Positions 49,931 through 58,189 of a stretch of DNA of 64,000 nucleotides are shown one piece after another. Each line of letters starts with the position of its first letter. Position 1 is the first letter of the stretch. The notes below the pieces were generated by a model. That model saw only the letters and a program-made list of their open reading frames with translations, made no database searches and had not been told where the DNA came from. Source of the DNA: Gemmatimonadota bacterium. Its GTDB lineage: Bacteria > Gemmatimonadota > Gemmatimonadetes > Palauibacterales > Palauibacteraceae. The stretch lies in assembly GCA_022826685.1 (NCBI GenBank), contig JAJDUL010000028.1, positions 54,321 to 118,320 on the forward strand, written 5' to 3'. Position numbers and translations under genes: made by a program.

Positions 49931-52060
49931 ATGCGCACGCGACTCCACGCCCTGCTGCTCCTCCTTCCGGCCGCCGCCTGCACCGCGGACGCGCCGCCGC
50001 CCGAACCGGCGAGCATCCAGAGCGCCGACGACGTGACCGACGCGGTGCTCGAAGCCGCGCGCCCCGACGGCAACTGGCTCACGTACGGCGGCAACTACGC
50101 GGAAGACCGCTTCAGCACGCTCGGGGAGATCACGCGGGACAACGTCGACCAGCTCGGCCTCGCGTGGACGTACGACATCGAGCTGCGGGGCGGCGTCGAG
50201 GCCACGCCGCTCGTCGTCGGCAACATCATGTACATCAGCTCCCCGTGGAGCGTCGTGCACGCCATCGACACGCGGACGGGCGAGCGTCTCTGGCGCCACG
50301 ACCCGGGGGTCCCGCGCATCCGCGGCCGGCTGGCCTGCTGCGGCGTCGTGAACCGCGGCGTCGCGCTCTACGAGGGCAAGGTGATCGTGGGCACGATCGA
50401 TGGCCGGCTCATCGCCCTCGACGCCGAGAGCGGCGACGTCGTCTGGGAGGCGCTCACCATCGACCCGAACGAGGCCTACACGATCACGGGCGCGGTCCGC
50501 ATCGTGCAGGGTCTCGCGATCATCGGGAACGGGGGAGCCGAGTACGGCGTCCGGGGTTACGTGTCCGCTTACGATGCGGACGATGGCGAACTCGTGTGGC
50601 GCACCTACACGGTGCCCGGCAACCCGGCCGACGGCTTCGAGTCCGAAGCGATGGAGATGGCGGCGGAGACGTGGAACGGCGAGTGGTGGGTCGCGGGAGG
50701 CGGCGGCACGGCGTGGGATTCGATCATCTACGATCCGGACCTCGATCTCGTCTACGTGGGGACCGGCAACGGTTCCCCCTGGTCCCGGCACCTGCGGAGC
50801 CCCGGCGGCGGCGACAACCTCTTCCTCGCCTCGATCCTCGCATTGCGCCCCCGGACCGGCGAATACGTGTGGCACTTCCAGACGACGCCGGGCGACCACT
50901 GGGACTACACGGCCGTCCAGCCGATGACGCTCGCGGACCTCGAGTTCGACGGCCGCATGCGGCGGGTCATCATGCAGGCGCCGAAGAACGGCTTCTTCTA
51001 CGTCCTCGACGCGGAGACGGGCGAGTTCCTCTCCGGCCAGGAATACATCGTGCAGAACTGGGCGGAGGGACTCGATCTCGAGACGGGTCGCCCGACGGAC
51101 CGCCCGGAGGCCGTACACGCCGAAGTGTGGACCCTCATTACGCCGGCCGCCCTCGGGGGCCACAACTGGCAGCCGCAGTCGTTCAACCCGGAGACGGGGT
51201 TGATGTACCTGCCGATCCAGGAGGGGTGGGTCGAGCGCAGCGAGCCGCCGGACTGGGTGTACACGGACCTCGAGATCGAGGACCACAGCTTCGGGCCCCG
51301 CGTGAACAACGTCGGCCACGAGAGTCGGTACGGAGCGCGGGACGACGCCGGTTTCCTCGTCGCCTGGGACCCGCAGGCGCAGGAGGCCCGATGGACCGTG
51401 CCCCTCCTCGGATACTGGAACGGCGGCACGATGACGACGACGACCGGACTCGTGTTCCAGGGCGGTGGCGATGGCCGCTTCGTCGCCTACGACGCGGAGA
51501 ACGGCGACCAGCTTTGGGAGATCTCGACCGGCCTCGGGATCCTGGGCGGCCCGGTCACATATCTCGTCGACGGGCGCCAGCACGTGACCGTGGCCGCCGG
51601 CTGGGGCGGCTCGCGCGGCCGCAGCGGCGCGCCCTACGGCGAGGCCGCCAACTACGAGCAGCGGGGCCGCGTCTTCACCTTCGTGCTCGGCGGCACCGAG
51701 GAGATGCCGGAGCCCCGCCGGAAGCGGCCGGTCAGCGTGCCGGCCGTCGCCGCCGATCTGCCCGCAGACGAAACCTCGCTCGCGAGCGGGGAGGAACTCT
51801 ACCGGCAATACTGCCGGCACTGTCACGGGACGGGCGGCGGCTCGGAGGGCGCGATGCCGAACCTGCAGCGCGCGACGGACATCGTGCACCGGAACTTCGA
51901 GGACATCGTCCTCGGCGGGAGCCGGGAGCCGCAGGGGATGCCGTCGTACGAGGGCTTGATCGACGCCGAGCAGTTGCGGCTGATCCAGGCTTACGTTGTT
52001 TCACAGGCGCGGGAGACGCTCGCCGACGCCGAGGAAGAGGAGGCGGGCGGCGCGAACTGA
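49931..52060 (+). CDS. PQQ-dependent quinohemoprotein dehydrogenase
   Basis: A 709-residue exported quinoprotein. The N-terminus ends in a lipobox-like AAAC near residue 17. Propeller W-motifs are spread through residues 40-600. Adjacent cysteines in RLACCGVVNRGVALYEGK near residue 138 form the vicinal disulfide typical of PQQ alcohol dehydrogenases. The C-terminal domain has one CxxCH, YCRHCHGTGGGSEG, near residue 625, followed by GMPSYEGLIDAEQL, a cytochrome c fold. The enzyme would oxidise an alcohol or sugar and pass electrons to its own heme. RidA follows after 40 nt. GGGAGAGCC precedes the ATG. Confidence 0.92.
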   Translation: MRTRLHALLLLLPAAACTADAPPPEPASIQSADDVTDAVLEAARPDGNWLTYGGNYAEDRFSTLGEITRDNVDQLGLAWTYDIELRGGVEATPLVVGNIMYISSPWSVVHAIDTRTGERLWRHDPGVPRIRGRLACCGVVNRGVALYEGKVIVGTIDGRLIALDAESGDVVWEALTIDPNEAYTITGAVRIVQGLAIIGNGGAEYGVRGYVSAYDADDGELVWRTYTVPGNPADGFESEAMEMAAETWNGEWWVAGGGGTAWDSIIYDPDLDLVYVGTGNGSPWSRHLRSPGGGDNLFLASILALRPRTGEYVWHFQTTPGDHWDYTAVQPMTLADLEFDGRMRRVIMQAPKNGFFYVLDAETGEFLSGQEYIVQNWAEGLDLETGRPTDRPEAVHAEVWTLITPAALGGHNWQPQSFNPETGLMYLPIQEGWVERSEPPDWVYTDLEIEDHSFGPRVNNVGHESRYGARDDAGFLVAWDPQAQEARWTVPLLGYWNGGTMTTTTGLVFQGGGDGRFVAYDAENGDQLWEISTGLGILGGPVTYLVDGRQHVTVAAGWGGSRGRSGAPYGEAANYEQRGRVFTFVLGGTEEMPEPRRKRPVSVPAVAADLPADETSLASGEELYRQYCRHCHGTGGGSEGAMPNLQRATDIVHRNFEDIVLGGSREPQGMPSYEGLIDAEQLRLIQAYVVSQARETLADAEEEEAGGAN

Positions 52061-52100
52061 GCGTCACAGTCGAACTACAGCCAACGAGAGGAACCCACCG

Positions 52101-52547
52101 ATGAAGCGCTTCATCCTGATCTCACTTCTTGCCACCGGAGGTTTCGCGGCCATGGCTCCCGATCTCTCGGCCCAGCGTGAGTACATCAATCCGCGGCACG
52201 CGAGCGAAGAAGGCGTCCTGCCCTTCAGCGGCGCCGTCTGGGTCGGCGACCTGCTCTTCGTATCCGGGTCGCTCGGACTCGTCGATGGCCGTCCGCCGAA
52301 CGACGCAGCGGAGGAGGCTCGGCTCGTCATGGAGGCGATCAAGAGCACGGTGGAGGAAGCGGGGATCACAATGGACGACCTCGTCTCCGTGCAGGTGTTC
52401 TGCTCGAACGTCGATCTCTACGACGTCTTCAACGAGGTCTACCGCACCTACTTCACGGAGAACTTCCCCGCGCGCGCCTTCCTCGGCTCGGGCCCGCTGC
52501 TGTTCGGAGCGCGGTTCGAGGTGATGGCGATCGGCTCGCGCAACTGA
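52101..52547 (+). CDS. RidA-family protein with signal peptide
   Basis: A 148-residue YjgF/UK114/RidA-type protein. The first 24 residues form a signal peptide (MKRFILISLLATGG ... APDLSAQ), so this member is exported. The core contains GDLLFVSGSLGLV near residue 52, MEAIKSTVEEAGITMDDLV, and a NFPARAF block where cytoplasmic RidA has a conserved PARS. RidA proteins are imine deaminases; exported forms are poorly understood. AGAGGAA lies 8 nt before the ATG. Probably co-transcribed with the quinoprotein dehydrogenase. Confidence 0.86.
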   Translation: MKRFILISLLATGGFAAMAPDLSAQREYINPRHASEEGVLPFSGAVWVGDLLFVSGSLGLVDGRPPNDAAEEARLVMEAIKSTVEEAGITMDDLVSVQVFCSNVDLYDVFNEVYRTYFTENFPARAFLGSGPLLFGARFEVMAIGSRN

Positions 52548-52668
52548 GTCGGGGCAGCTGAACCGGGGGCGGGGTCTGGTCACCGAGGCGGGGCCCGTTC
52601 GAGGGCCCCGGACCGATCTCGCCGACGCGCTGGAGCGGGGGGAGATCGTCTTCTTCCCCACCTGTCCG

Positions 52669-53484
52669 GTGGAACTCCCGCCGGATCGCGACCTGGACCG
52701 ACTGCGTCGGGAACTCCCCCGCCAGTTGAAGGCGAAGAACGTCAGCTACCACCCGGAAAGCGGGCGTCTTCGCGGTGTAAAGGAGCAGGAAGGGCTGCGG
52801 GACGTCGTCCTCGCCACGCTCACGGCGCACGGGGCCAGGGTCCGCGCCTTCCTGCGGGAGTGCCTGCCCGCCCTCACTGAACGGTGGACGGTGGGGACGA
52901 CGAGCTTCCGCCCGATCGAGGAGCGGGGCCGCGGACTCTCCGCGCACGCGAGCAACGAGCTGATCCACTTCGATGCCGGCGCCTACGGGGCGACCGACGG
53001 AGACCGCATCCTCCGCTTCTTCGTCAACGTGAACCCGGACGAGGACCGCGTGTGGTGCACGAAGGGGACGTTCCCCGACGTCTTCACCCGCTACGGGGCC
53101 GAGGCGGGAGTGGCGGACGCCGGCTCGCTCGAGCGGGGCCCCGTCGACCGTCTCCGCGGGCGCCTGCTGCGGGGGATCGCGAAGGCGGGGCTGCGTGAGG
53201 CGGTGCTCGCGGACTCCAGTCCGTACGACCGTCTCATGCGACGCTTCCACAACTACATGAAGGATACCCCGTCCTTCCAGGAGCGGGACGAGACGTGGCG
53301 GGAAATCCGTTTCCCGCCGTTCTCCGCCTGGATGGCCCTCACCGACATGGTGAGCCACGCGAGCGTGTCAGGTCAGCACGCCCTCGTCGACACCTTCATC
53401 CTCCGGCTCGCCGCCTGCCGACGCCCCGAACTCGCCCCCATCAACATCCTCCGCGACCGGACTTCTCACCACCCTACGGCGTAG
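52669..53484 (+). CDS. Kdo hydroxylase-like Fe(II)/2-oxoglutarate enzyme (KdoO family)
   Basis: A protein resembling Kdo hydroxylase, which converts lipid A-linked Kdo to Ko. The HxD iron site is in HASNELIHFDAGAYG near residue 105, followed by RFFVNVNPDEDRVW; the distal His is likely in MVSHASVSGQHALVDTF near residue 230. KNVSYHPESGRLRG near residue 25 is also a family block. Coordinates use GTG 52669, the first recognisable start, but the frame is open back to 52525 and encodes ALERGEIVFFPTCPVELP, which looks like the family N-terminus. No ATG, GTG or TTG exists there; CTG at 52576 or 52558 is possible. The last 19 nt overlap the convergent GGT gene. Confidence 0.78.
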   Translation: MELPPDRDLDRLRRELPRQLKAKNVSYHPESGRLRGVKEQEGLRDVVLATLTAHGARVRAFLRECLPALTERWTVGTTSFRPIEERGRGLSAHASNELIHFDAGAYGATDGDRILRFFVNVNPDEDRVWCTKGTFPDVFTRYGAEAGVADAGSLERGPVDRLRGRLLRGIAKAGLREAVLADSSPYDRLMRRFHNYMKDTPSFQERDETWREIRFPPFSAWMALTDMVSHASVSGQHALVDTFILRLAACRRPELAPINILRDRTSHHPTA

Positions 53485-55313
53485 GCTACGCGGCGGGGAT
53501 CGGCGCCGGCCATGAGCGTGCCCGTCACGGCATCGAGCGTGATGCCCTGTATGCTGCCGAATGCGTATCCGGGCGCGAGTTCCACGGTGTATCCCAATCC
53601 CTCCAGCGCTCCAACCACATCGTCGGGCAGGCGAGCCTCCAGGCCGAAACGGATCTCGGCTCCGGGCAGGTAGAAGTTCGGCTCCCCGCTCAGCGTGAAG
53701 CGGGGCGCCGCGATCGCCTCCTGGATCGGCATCCCGAAGTCGAGGAGGTTCACGAGCACCTGAAACTGGGTCTGGCCGATCGTCTCGCCTCCCGGCGTCC
53801 CCAGCGCCGCGTGGAAATGCCCGTCCCTGAGCACGATGATGGGGGAGTTGTTGAGGATCGGGATCTGCCCGCCCCGGACGTAGTTCACGTGGTCGGGGTA
53901 CGGCGACGTGGAGCCGATGCGGGACCCGTTGTTGAAGGTCAGGCCGGTGTTCCCCACCACTACCCCCGTACCGAAAGCCCCGCCGTGCGTGGGCGTGGCG
54001 GCGACGACGTTGCCGAACCGGTCGGCGATGGAAAAGCTGGTCGTGCTGCCTTCGTACGACCGCTCGGCAAGATGTCCCCGTCGGCGCTCGGGCCCCGGTC
54101 GTGAGGCCCCCGGCGCACCCTCCTCAAATTCGTCGACGCGCACGGGATTCCCGGACCCCGGGTATGCCATCACGCGGGACGGGTCGATGAGGGACCGCCG
54201 GGCCGCCGCGTAGTCCTTCGAGAGCAGTTCGTCGACGGGCACGTCGACCAGCGCGGGATCGGCCGCGTAGGCGTAGACATCGGCCTTCGCGACCTTGATC
54301 GCCTCCGACAGCAGGTGGATCGTCTCCGCGCTGCCCGCCCCGAGGGCCCGCAGATCGAACCCCTCGACGAGGTTCAGCTGCATCGCGACCTCCAGCCCTC
54401 CGCGCGACGTCGGCGGGCTGGTGTACACGTCGTATCCCCGGTACGTCGTATGGACGGGCTCCGCCCAGATGGGCTCGTAGCGGGCGAAGTCCTCCATGGT
54501 GAAGTCGCCGCCGTTCTCCCGGTAGAAGCGGGCCATCTCCTCGGCGATGTCGCCCCGGTAGAAGCGGTTGAAAGCGGCCCGGAGCGCCTCCGACCGCGTC
54601 CTGCCGGCCGCCAGCGCCTCCTGCTCGGCCTCGACCACTTTGCGGAGCGTGTTCGCCAGATCGGGCATCCGGAACGTTTCGCCGGGCTCGGGCACCCTGC
54701 CGCGAAGGAGGAACATCCGCCGGCTCGACGGGAAGCTCTCGAAGAGGTCCCTGTGAGACTCGATCGCCGCGACGACGGACGCCTCGATCGGATGACCGTT
54801 CTCCGCATAGCCGATGGCCGGGGCGAGCACCTGGGCCAGGCTCATGGTTCCGAAGCGGTCGAGAAGGGCGACCCATCCCCCGAACAGGCCGGGGACGACG
54901 CCCGCGTGAATCCCCTTGTTCAGCTCGTCGGCCGTGCGGCTCGCCGGATCGACGGCCAGAGGAGCGGCTCCGGTGGCCCCCAGCGAGTACACGCGGTCGG
55001 AGACGCGGTCGTAGAGGGTCACGAACCCGTTCCCCGCCATCCCGGACATCTGTGGCCGCACGACGTTCAGCGTGGCCAGGGTCGCGACGGCGGCATCGGC
55101 GGCGTTCCCCCCGGCCATGAGCATGCGGAGACCCGCCATGGACGCCAAGGGGTGGCCCGCCGTGACCAGCCCGTTCGGGCCCGGTACGGCAGGCCGGTGC
55201 GCCGGCCGGTCGGGATTCCGATCCCCGGCCGTCTGCCGAGCGGTGGCGTCCAGGGGCAACAGGAGGAGAGACGCAGCGAAAACCGTAACCATGCTCCAAG
55301 TGGGTGCTCTCAT
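53466..55313 (-). CDS. ggt: Gamma-glutamyltransferase, exported
   Basis: A 615-residue gamma-glutamyltranspeptidase precursor. A signal peptide ends near residue 26. The autoprocessing site is GSTTSFSIADRFGNVVAATPT, with a Thr of the STT motif (about residue 425) as the new N-terminal nucleophile. Later GSRIGSTSPYPDHVN, GTPGGETIGQ and a closing SIQGITLD block are typical of the small subunit. It hydrolyses or transfers gamma-glutamyl groups of glutathione or peptides in the periplasm. The ATG directly follows the thymidine kinase stop. Confidence 0.92.
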   Translation of the reverse strand: MRAPTWSMVTVFAASLLLLPLDATARQTAGDRNPDRPAHRPAVPGPNGLVTAGHPLASMAGLRMLMAGGNAADAAVATLATLNVVRPQMSGMAGNGFVTLYDRVSDRVYSLGATGAAPLAVDPASRTADELNKGIHAGVVPGLFGGWVALLDRFGTMSLAQVLAPAIGYAENGHPIEASVVAAIESHRDLFESFPSSRRMFLLRGRVPEPGETFRMPDLANTLRKVVEAEQEALAAGRTRSEALRAAFNRFYRGDIAEEMARFYRENGGDFTMEDFARYEPIWAEPVHTTYRGYDVYTSPPTSRGGLEVAMQLNLVEGFDLRALGAGSAETIHLLSEAIKVAKADVYAYAADPALVDVPVDELLSKDYAAARRSLIDPSRVMAYPGSGNPVRVDEFEEGAPGASRPGPERRRGHLAERSYEGSTTSFSIADRFGNVVAATPTHGGAFGTGVVVGNTGLTFNNGSRIGSTSPYPDHVNYVRGGQIPILNNSPIIVLRDGHFHAALGTPGGETIGQTQFQVLVNLLDFGMPIQEAIAAPRFTLSGEPNFYLPGAEIRFGLEARLPDDVVGALEGLGYTVELAPGYAFGSIQGITLDAVTGTLMAGADPRRVAYAVGW

Positions 55314-55952
55314 CTAGATCCCCCTCCATTCCTCTGTGTCACGTCTCGGCAACAGCTCCCGCTGGGCCCGGTCCCGCTCCGGCACGTCGTGGCAGCGGCG
55401 GCAGCGCGCTTCGTAGGACTCGGCGCCTCCCACCTGGATCGTCGGCCCCTCGGCGGGCGCCGGCTTCCCATCGATGAGGCGCTGGTTCCTCGTCGCCGGA
55501 TCGCCGCACGCCACGCAGATCGCGTGCAGCTTGTCGATGCGCTCCGCGCGCGCCAGGAGCGGCCCCATGGGACCGAAGGGCTCGCCGCGAAAATCCATGT
55601 CGGTGCCGGCCACGATGACGCGCACCCCGGCATCCGCCAATGCATCGGCCACCTCGCAGATGCCGTCGTCCAGGAACTGGGCTTCGTCGATCGCGACCAC
55701 CTGCGTCGACGGGCGGACCTTCCCGGCCACCTGCACGGAGCTGGATACGGGCTCGGCATCGATCTGCCGGCCATCGTGGGACGAGATCCGGAACTCGCCG
55801 CCGTAACGGTCGTCCAGGTGGGATTTGAAGAGTTGAACCCGCCGCCCGGCGATGAGGGCGCGCCGCACGCGCCGGATCAACTCCTCGGATTTCCCGCTGA
55901 ACATGACGCCGGCGACGACCTCGATCCATCCGTGTCTCGCCCCGTGCAGCAT
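55314..55952 (-). CDS. tdk: Thymidine kinase
   Basis: A 212-residue type II thymidine kinase that phosphorylates thymidine in the salvage pathway. The P-loop is [16 protein letters not shown] near residue 16, the DEAQF motif of the lasso region near residue 88, and zinc-binding cysteines are in [14 protein letters not shown] and [23 protein letters not shown] is a strong family signature. It is on the strand of the GGT gene and ends immediately before it, suggesting co-transcription without a functional link. Confidence 0.95.
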   Translation of the reverse strand: MLHGARHGWIEVVAGVMFSGKSEELIRRVRRALIAGRRVQLFKSHLDDRYGGEFRISSHDGRQIDAEPVSSSVQVAGKVRPSTQVVAIDEAQFLDDGICEVADALADAGVRVIVAGTDMDFRGEPFGPMGPLLARAERIDKLHAICVACGDPATRNQRLIDGKPAPAEGPTIQVGGAESYEARCRRCHDVPERDRAQRELLPRRDTEEWRGI

Positions 55953-55955
55953 CGA

Positions 55956-56627
55956 TCAGAACCCCAGAATACCGTAGTTGCCGTCCAGGATCAGGCGCAC
56001 GGAGACGTACAGTCCGAACGCGGGGCACAGCACCCAGAAGGCGTTCGGGGCGCCGACGTAGACGAGGAACTCCCGCTTCGTGATCAGCGCCTGCCTCCCC
56101 GCGACGAAGAAGCTGACCCAGTACAGCGACGACACGTAGGTCCACTGCCAGAACAGCATGGCGGCAATAATGCCGGCGACGACAGCCGGCAGGAGACCGA
56201 CGGTGAAGACCCCATACAGGATCAGCGTCGGCACCGGGGTGAAGAAACCGTTGGCGATATCGACGATGAACCCGAAGGTGCGGCGATCCGAATACGACTC
56301 ATCCACCATCGAGTACGTGGCCCAGGCCTCCGCCCAGACCGTCGGGGAGAAGATCCGTCTCAGCGGCACCCTCGTGGTCAGGAACTCGACCGCCGGGGTC
56401 CGGCCGGTCTCACGCTGCCGTTCGCGCCAGTACACGGCGCGCTTCTCGATGTAATCCCGCCGGAGATATAGACACGCCTCCCAGTAGCAGATGAGCAGAT
56501 TCGTGGAGAAGAACAGGCTGAACAGACCATGGATGGCGTTGAGATCCCCGTGGACGTAGTAGCGCGTACCGATCCCGAGCAGGGTAAGGATCGCAATGAC
56601 CACCGCCGAGAGCGCTCCGGCCGGCAT
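55956..56627 (-). CDS. Polytopic membrane protein of unknown function
   Basis: A 223-residue membrane protein with hydrophobic segments near residues 5-25, 30-50, 120-165 and 185-215. A basic stretch (YLRRDYIEKRAVYWRERQRE) lies between helices 2 and 3. I recognise no catalytic motif. GGGAGG lies 4 nt before ATG 56627, which decides the start; the open frame extends upstream without conserved features. It ends three bases before tdk and follows the PLP-enzyme gene on the same strand. Function unknown. Confidence 0.6.
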   Translation of the reverse strand: MPAGALSAVVIAILTLLGIGTRYYVHGDLNAIHGLFSLFFSTNLLICYWEACLYLRRDYIEKRAVYWRERQRETGRTPAVEFLTTRVPLRRIFSPTVWAEAWATYSMVDESYSDRRTFGFIVDIANGFFTPVPTLILYGVFTVGLLPAVVAGIIAAMLFWQWTYVSSLYWVSFFVAGRQALITKREFLVYVGAPNAFWVLCPAFGLYVSVRLILDGNYGILGF

Positions 56628-56656
56628 TCTGCCTCCCTGGCTGGTGGGCGGCTGCC

Positions 56657-57952
56657 CTAGTACGTGCCGTCGAGGAAGGTGTCGTGAAGGCGGTCGCGTC
56701 GGGCGATGGCGACGCACTCCTCGAGGTCCGAGAGGTATTCGCCGAGCACGGGCGTGTGGACGGAGGTGATGGGCTGGTGGATGGCGGGCGGCTTGCGGTG
56801 CTGTCCCATCATCCAGCCTCGCTCGTTCATGAGCCTCGCGACGGCGAAGATATTGAACGGTTCCCCGGGTTCGACATCGTAGCGGAAGAGGTTCGTGTCC
56901 CCTTCGGGCTCGAACACGTAGAGGCCGTCGATCGCCCGGACACCCTCGATCGCCGCGTGGGTCGTCTCCATGATCCCCTGCACGATCTCCCGGTACCCCT
57001 GGCGGCCGATGTGTCGGAGCATCGTCCAGGCGCAGGCCACCGCGCCGCCCGGCCTGGAGCCCTGGGCGGTGGCCGAGGCGTAGGAGCCGCCGGCGAGGTC
57101 GCGAACGATGTACCTGGCGTAATCGACATCGTTGCCATCGGCGAAGAGCACGAGCGAGGCGCTCTTCTGAGCGAAGCCGAACTTGTGGAGGTCGGCGGAC
57201 AGGCTGGACACGCCCGGCACGGAGAGGTCGAAGTCGGGGACCGGATAGCCGAGTTCCCGCGCAAAGGGCGAGATGAAGCCGCCGTAGCAGGCATCCGAGT
57301 GCAGGCGGACGCCCGTCTCGAGGGCGAGTTCACCGAGTTCGCGCATGGGGTCGATGAGCCCGTAGTAGATCGTGGGGGCCCCGGCGTAGATGAAGATGGA
57401 GGATTCGTCGATGGCGTCGCGGATGGCGTCCACGTCCGCGCGGTAATCCGGCCGGCAATCCGCGTACTTCATGTCGAGGTCGAGGATCTGGGCCGCCTTG
57501 TCCACCGACGGGTGACGGCTGTAGGCGGCGACGATGTTGAGCCGGCCGAGGTCGGGACGCGCCTCCCGCTTCATGTCGCGCGCGACTTTCACCGCCTGGA
57601 AGATGCTCTCCGTGCCTCCGGACGTGAACTGGCCCGCCGCGCCTTCGGGTGCGTTGAAGAGGTCGAGGCCCATCTGGATGACCTCTTCCTCCATCGCCCC
57701 GACGCTCGGGAAGGAGCCCTGACCCGAAAGGGCGTTCTCCACGGAGTAGATGGCGTGCGAGGCGTCCTGCACCCGCTTCAGCGCTTCACTGACGTAGTAG
57801 ACGAGGTACGGGACGCGACCGTTCCTCCAGTCGTAGTCGATCGCCTTCCGGCCGAGCAGGTCGCTCTCGAGCGTCTCCCAATCGGTTCCCCGCTCGGGGA
57901 ATCGCGCACGGGTCCGGACTTCGTGACTCAGGGTACTCGTTGCCTCTGCCAC
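56657..57952 (-). CDS. PLP-dependent lyase/decarboxylase, sphingosine-1-phosphate lyase-like
   Basis: A 431-residue fold-type I PLP enzyme of the group II decarboxylase/S1P-lyase type. Near residue 120 TSGGTESIFQAVKVARD binds the cofactor phosphate; HSDACYGGFISPFA near residue 240 supplies the PLP-stacking region; SLSADLHKFGFAQKSAS contains the Schiff-base lysine. Bacterial relatives act on aromatic amino acids, sphingoid phosphates or aspartate-like substrates. The GTG start at 57952 is chosen because GGAGGGG lies six bases upstream; an in-frame GTG at 58003 is less well placed. Diverges from the symporter gene. Confidence 0.85.
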   Translation of the reverse strand: MAEATSTLSHEVRTRARFPERGTDWETLESDLLGRKAIDYDWRNGRVPYLVYYVSEALKRVQDASHAIYSVENALSGQGSFPSVGAMEEEVIQMGLDLFNAPEGAAGQFTSGGTESIFQAVKVARDMKREARPDLGRLNIVAAYSRHPSVDKAAQILDLDMKYADCRPDYRADVDAIRDAIDESSIFIYAGAPTIYYGLIDPMRELGELALETGVRLHSDACYGGFISPFARELGYPVPDFDLSVPGVSSLSADLHKFGFAQKSASLVLFADGNDVDYARYIVRDLAGGSYASATAQGSRPGGAVACAWTMLRHIGRQGYREIVQGIMETTHAAIEGVRAIDGLYVFEPEGDTNLFRYDVEPGEPFNIFAVARLMNERGWMMGQHRKPPAIHQPITSVHTPVLGEYLSDLEECVAIARRDRLHDTFLDGTY

Positions 57953-58189
57953 TTCAATCCCCTCCGTCGTACGGTAGCGTGACCTGATGTCAGCCCGCGT
58001 CACCGACCGTCACCGATCGGCGAAATCCAACCTTGCGCGAGGAGATTGGCGGGGCAACGCGCAGAGCGCGGATTGACCCCGAACCTGGAGTCGGGGGTTG
58101 TCTGGGGAGGCGAGGTCCAATCAGATACCGGGTCCCCGGACCGCCGGGACCGAACCCGGACCGCACCGCACTCGAGACCCGAGAGGCGA
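57953..58189. promoter_or_regulatory. Divergent gap between PLP lyase and symporter
   Basis: The 237-nt region holds the PLP-lyase ribosome binding site (GGAGGGG, minus strand, 57959-57965), a leader hairpin GGTCCC/GGGACC at 58131-58151 before the symporter, and GAGAGGCGA just before its ATG. TTGACC at 58072-58077 is not followed by a good -10 at the expected distance. Confidence 0.35.

Noticed and set aside
58072..58105. Sigma-70 promoter beginning TTGACC before the symporter
   Set aside because: No acceptable -10 hexamer lies 16-18 bases downstream.
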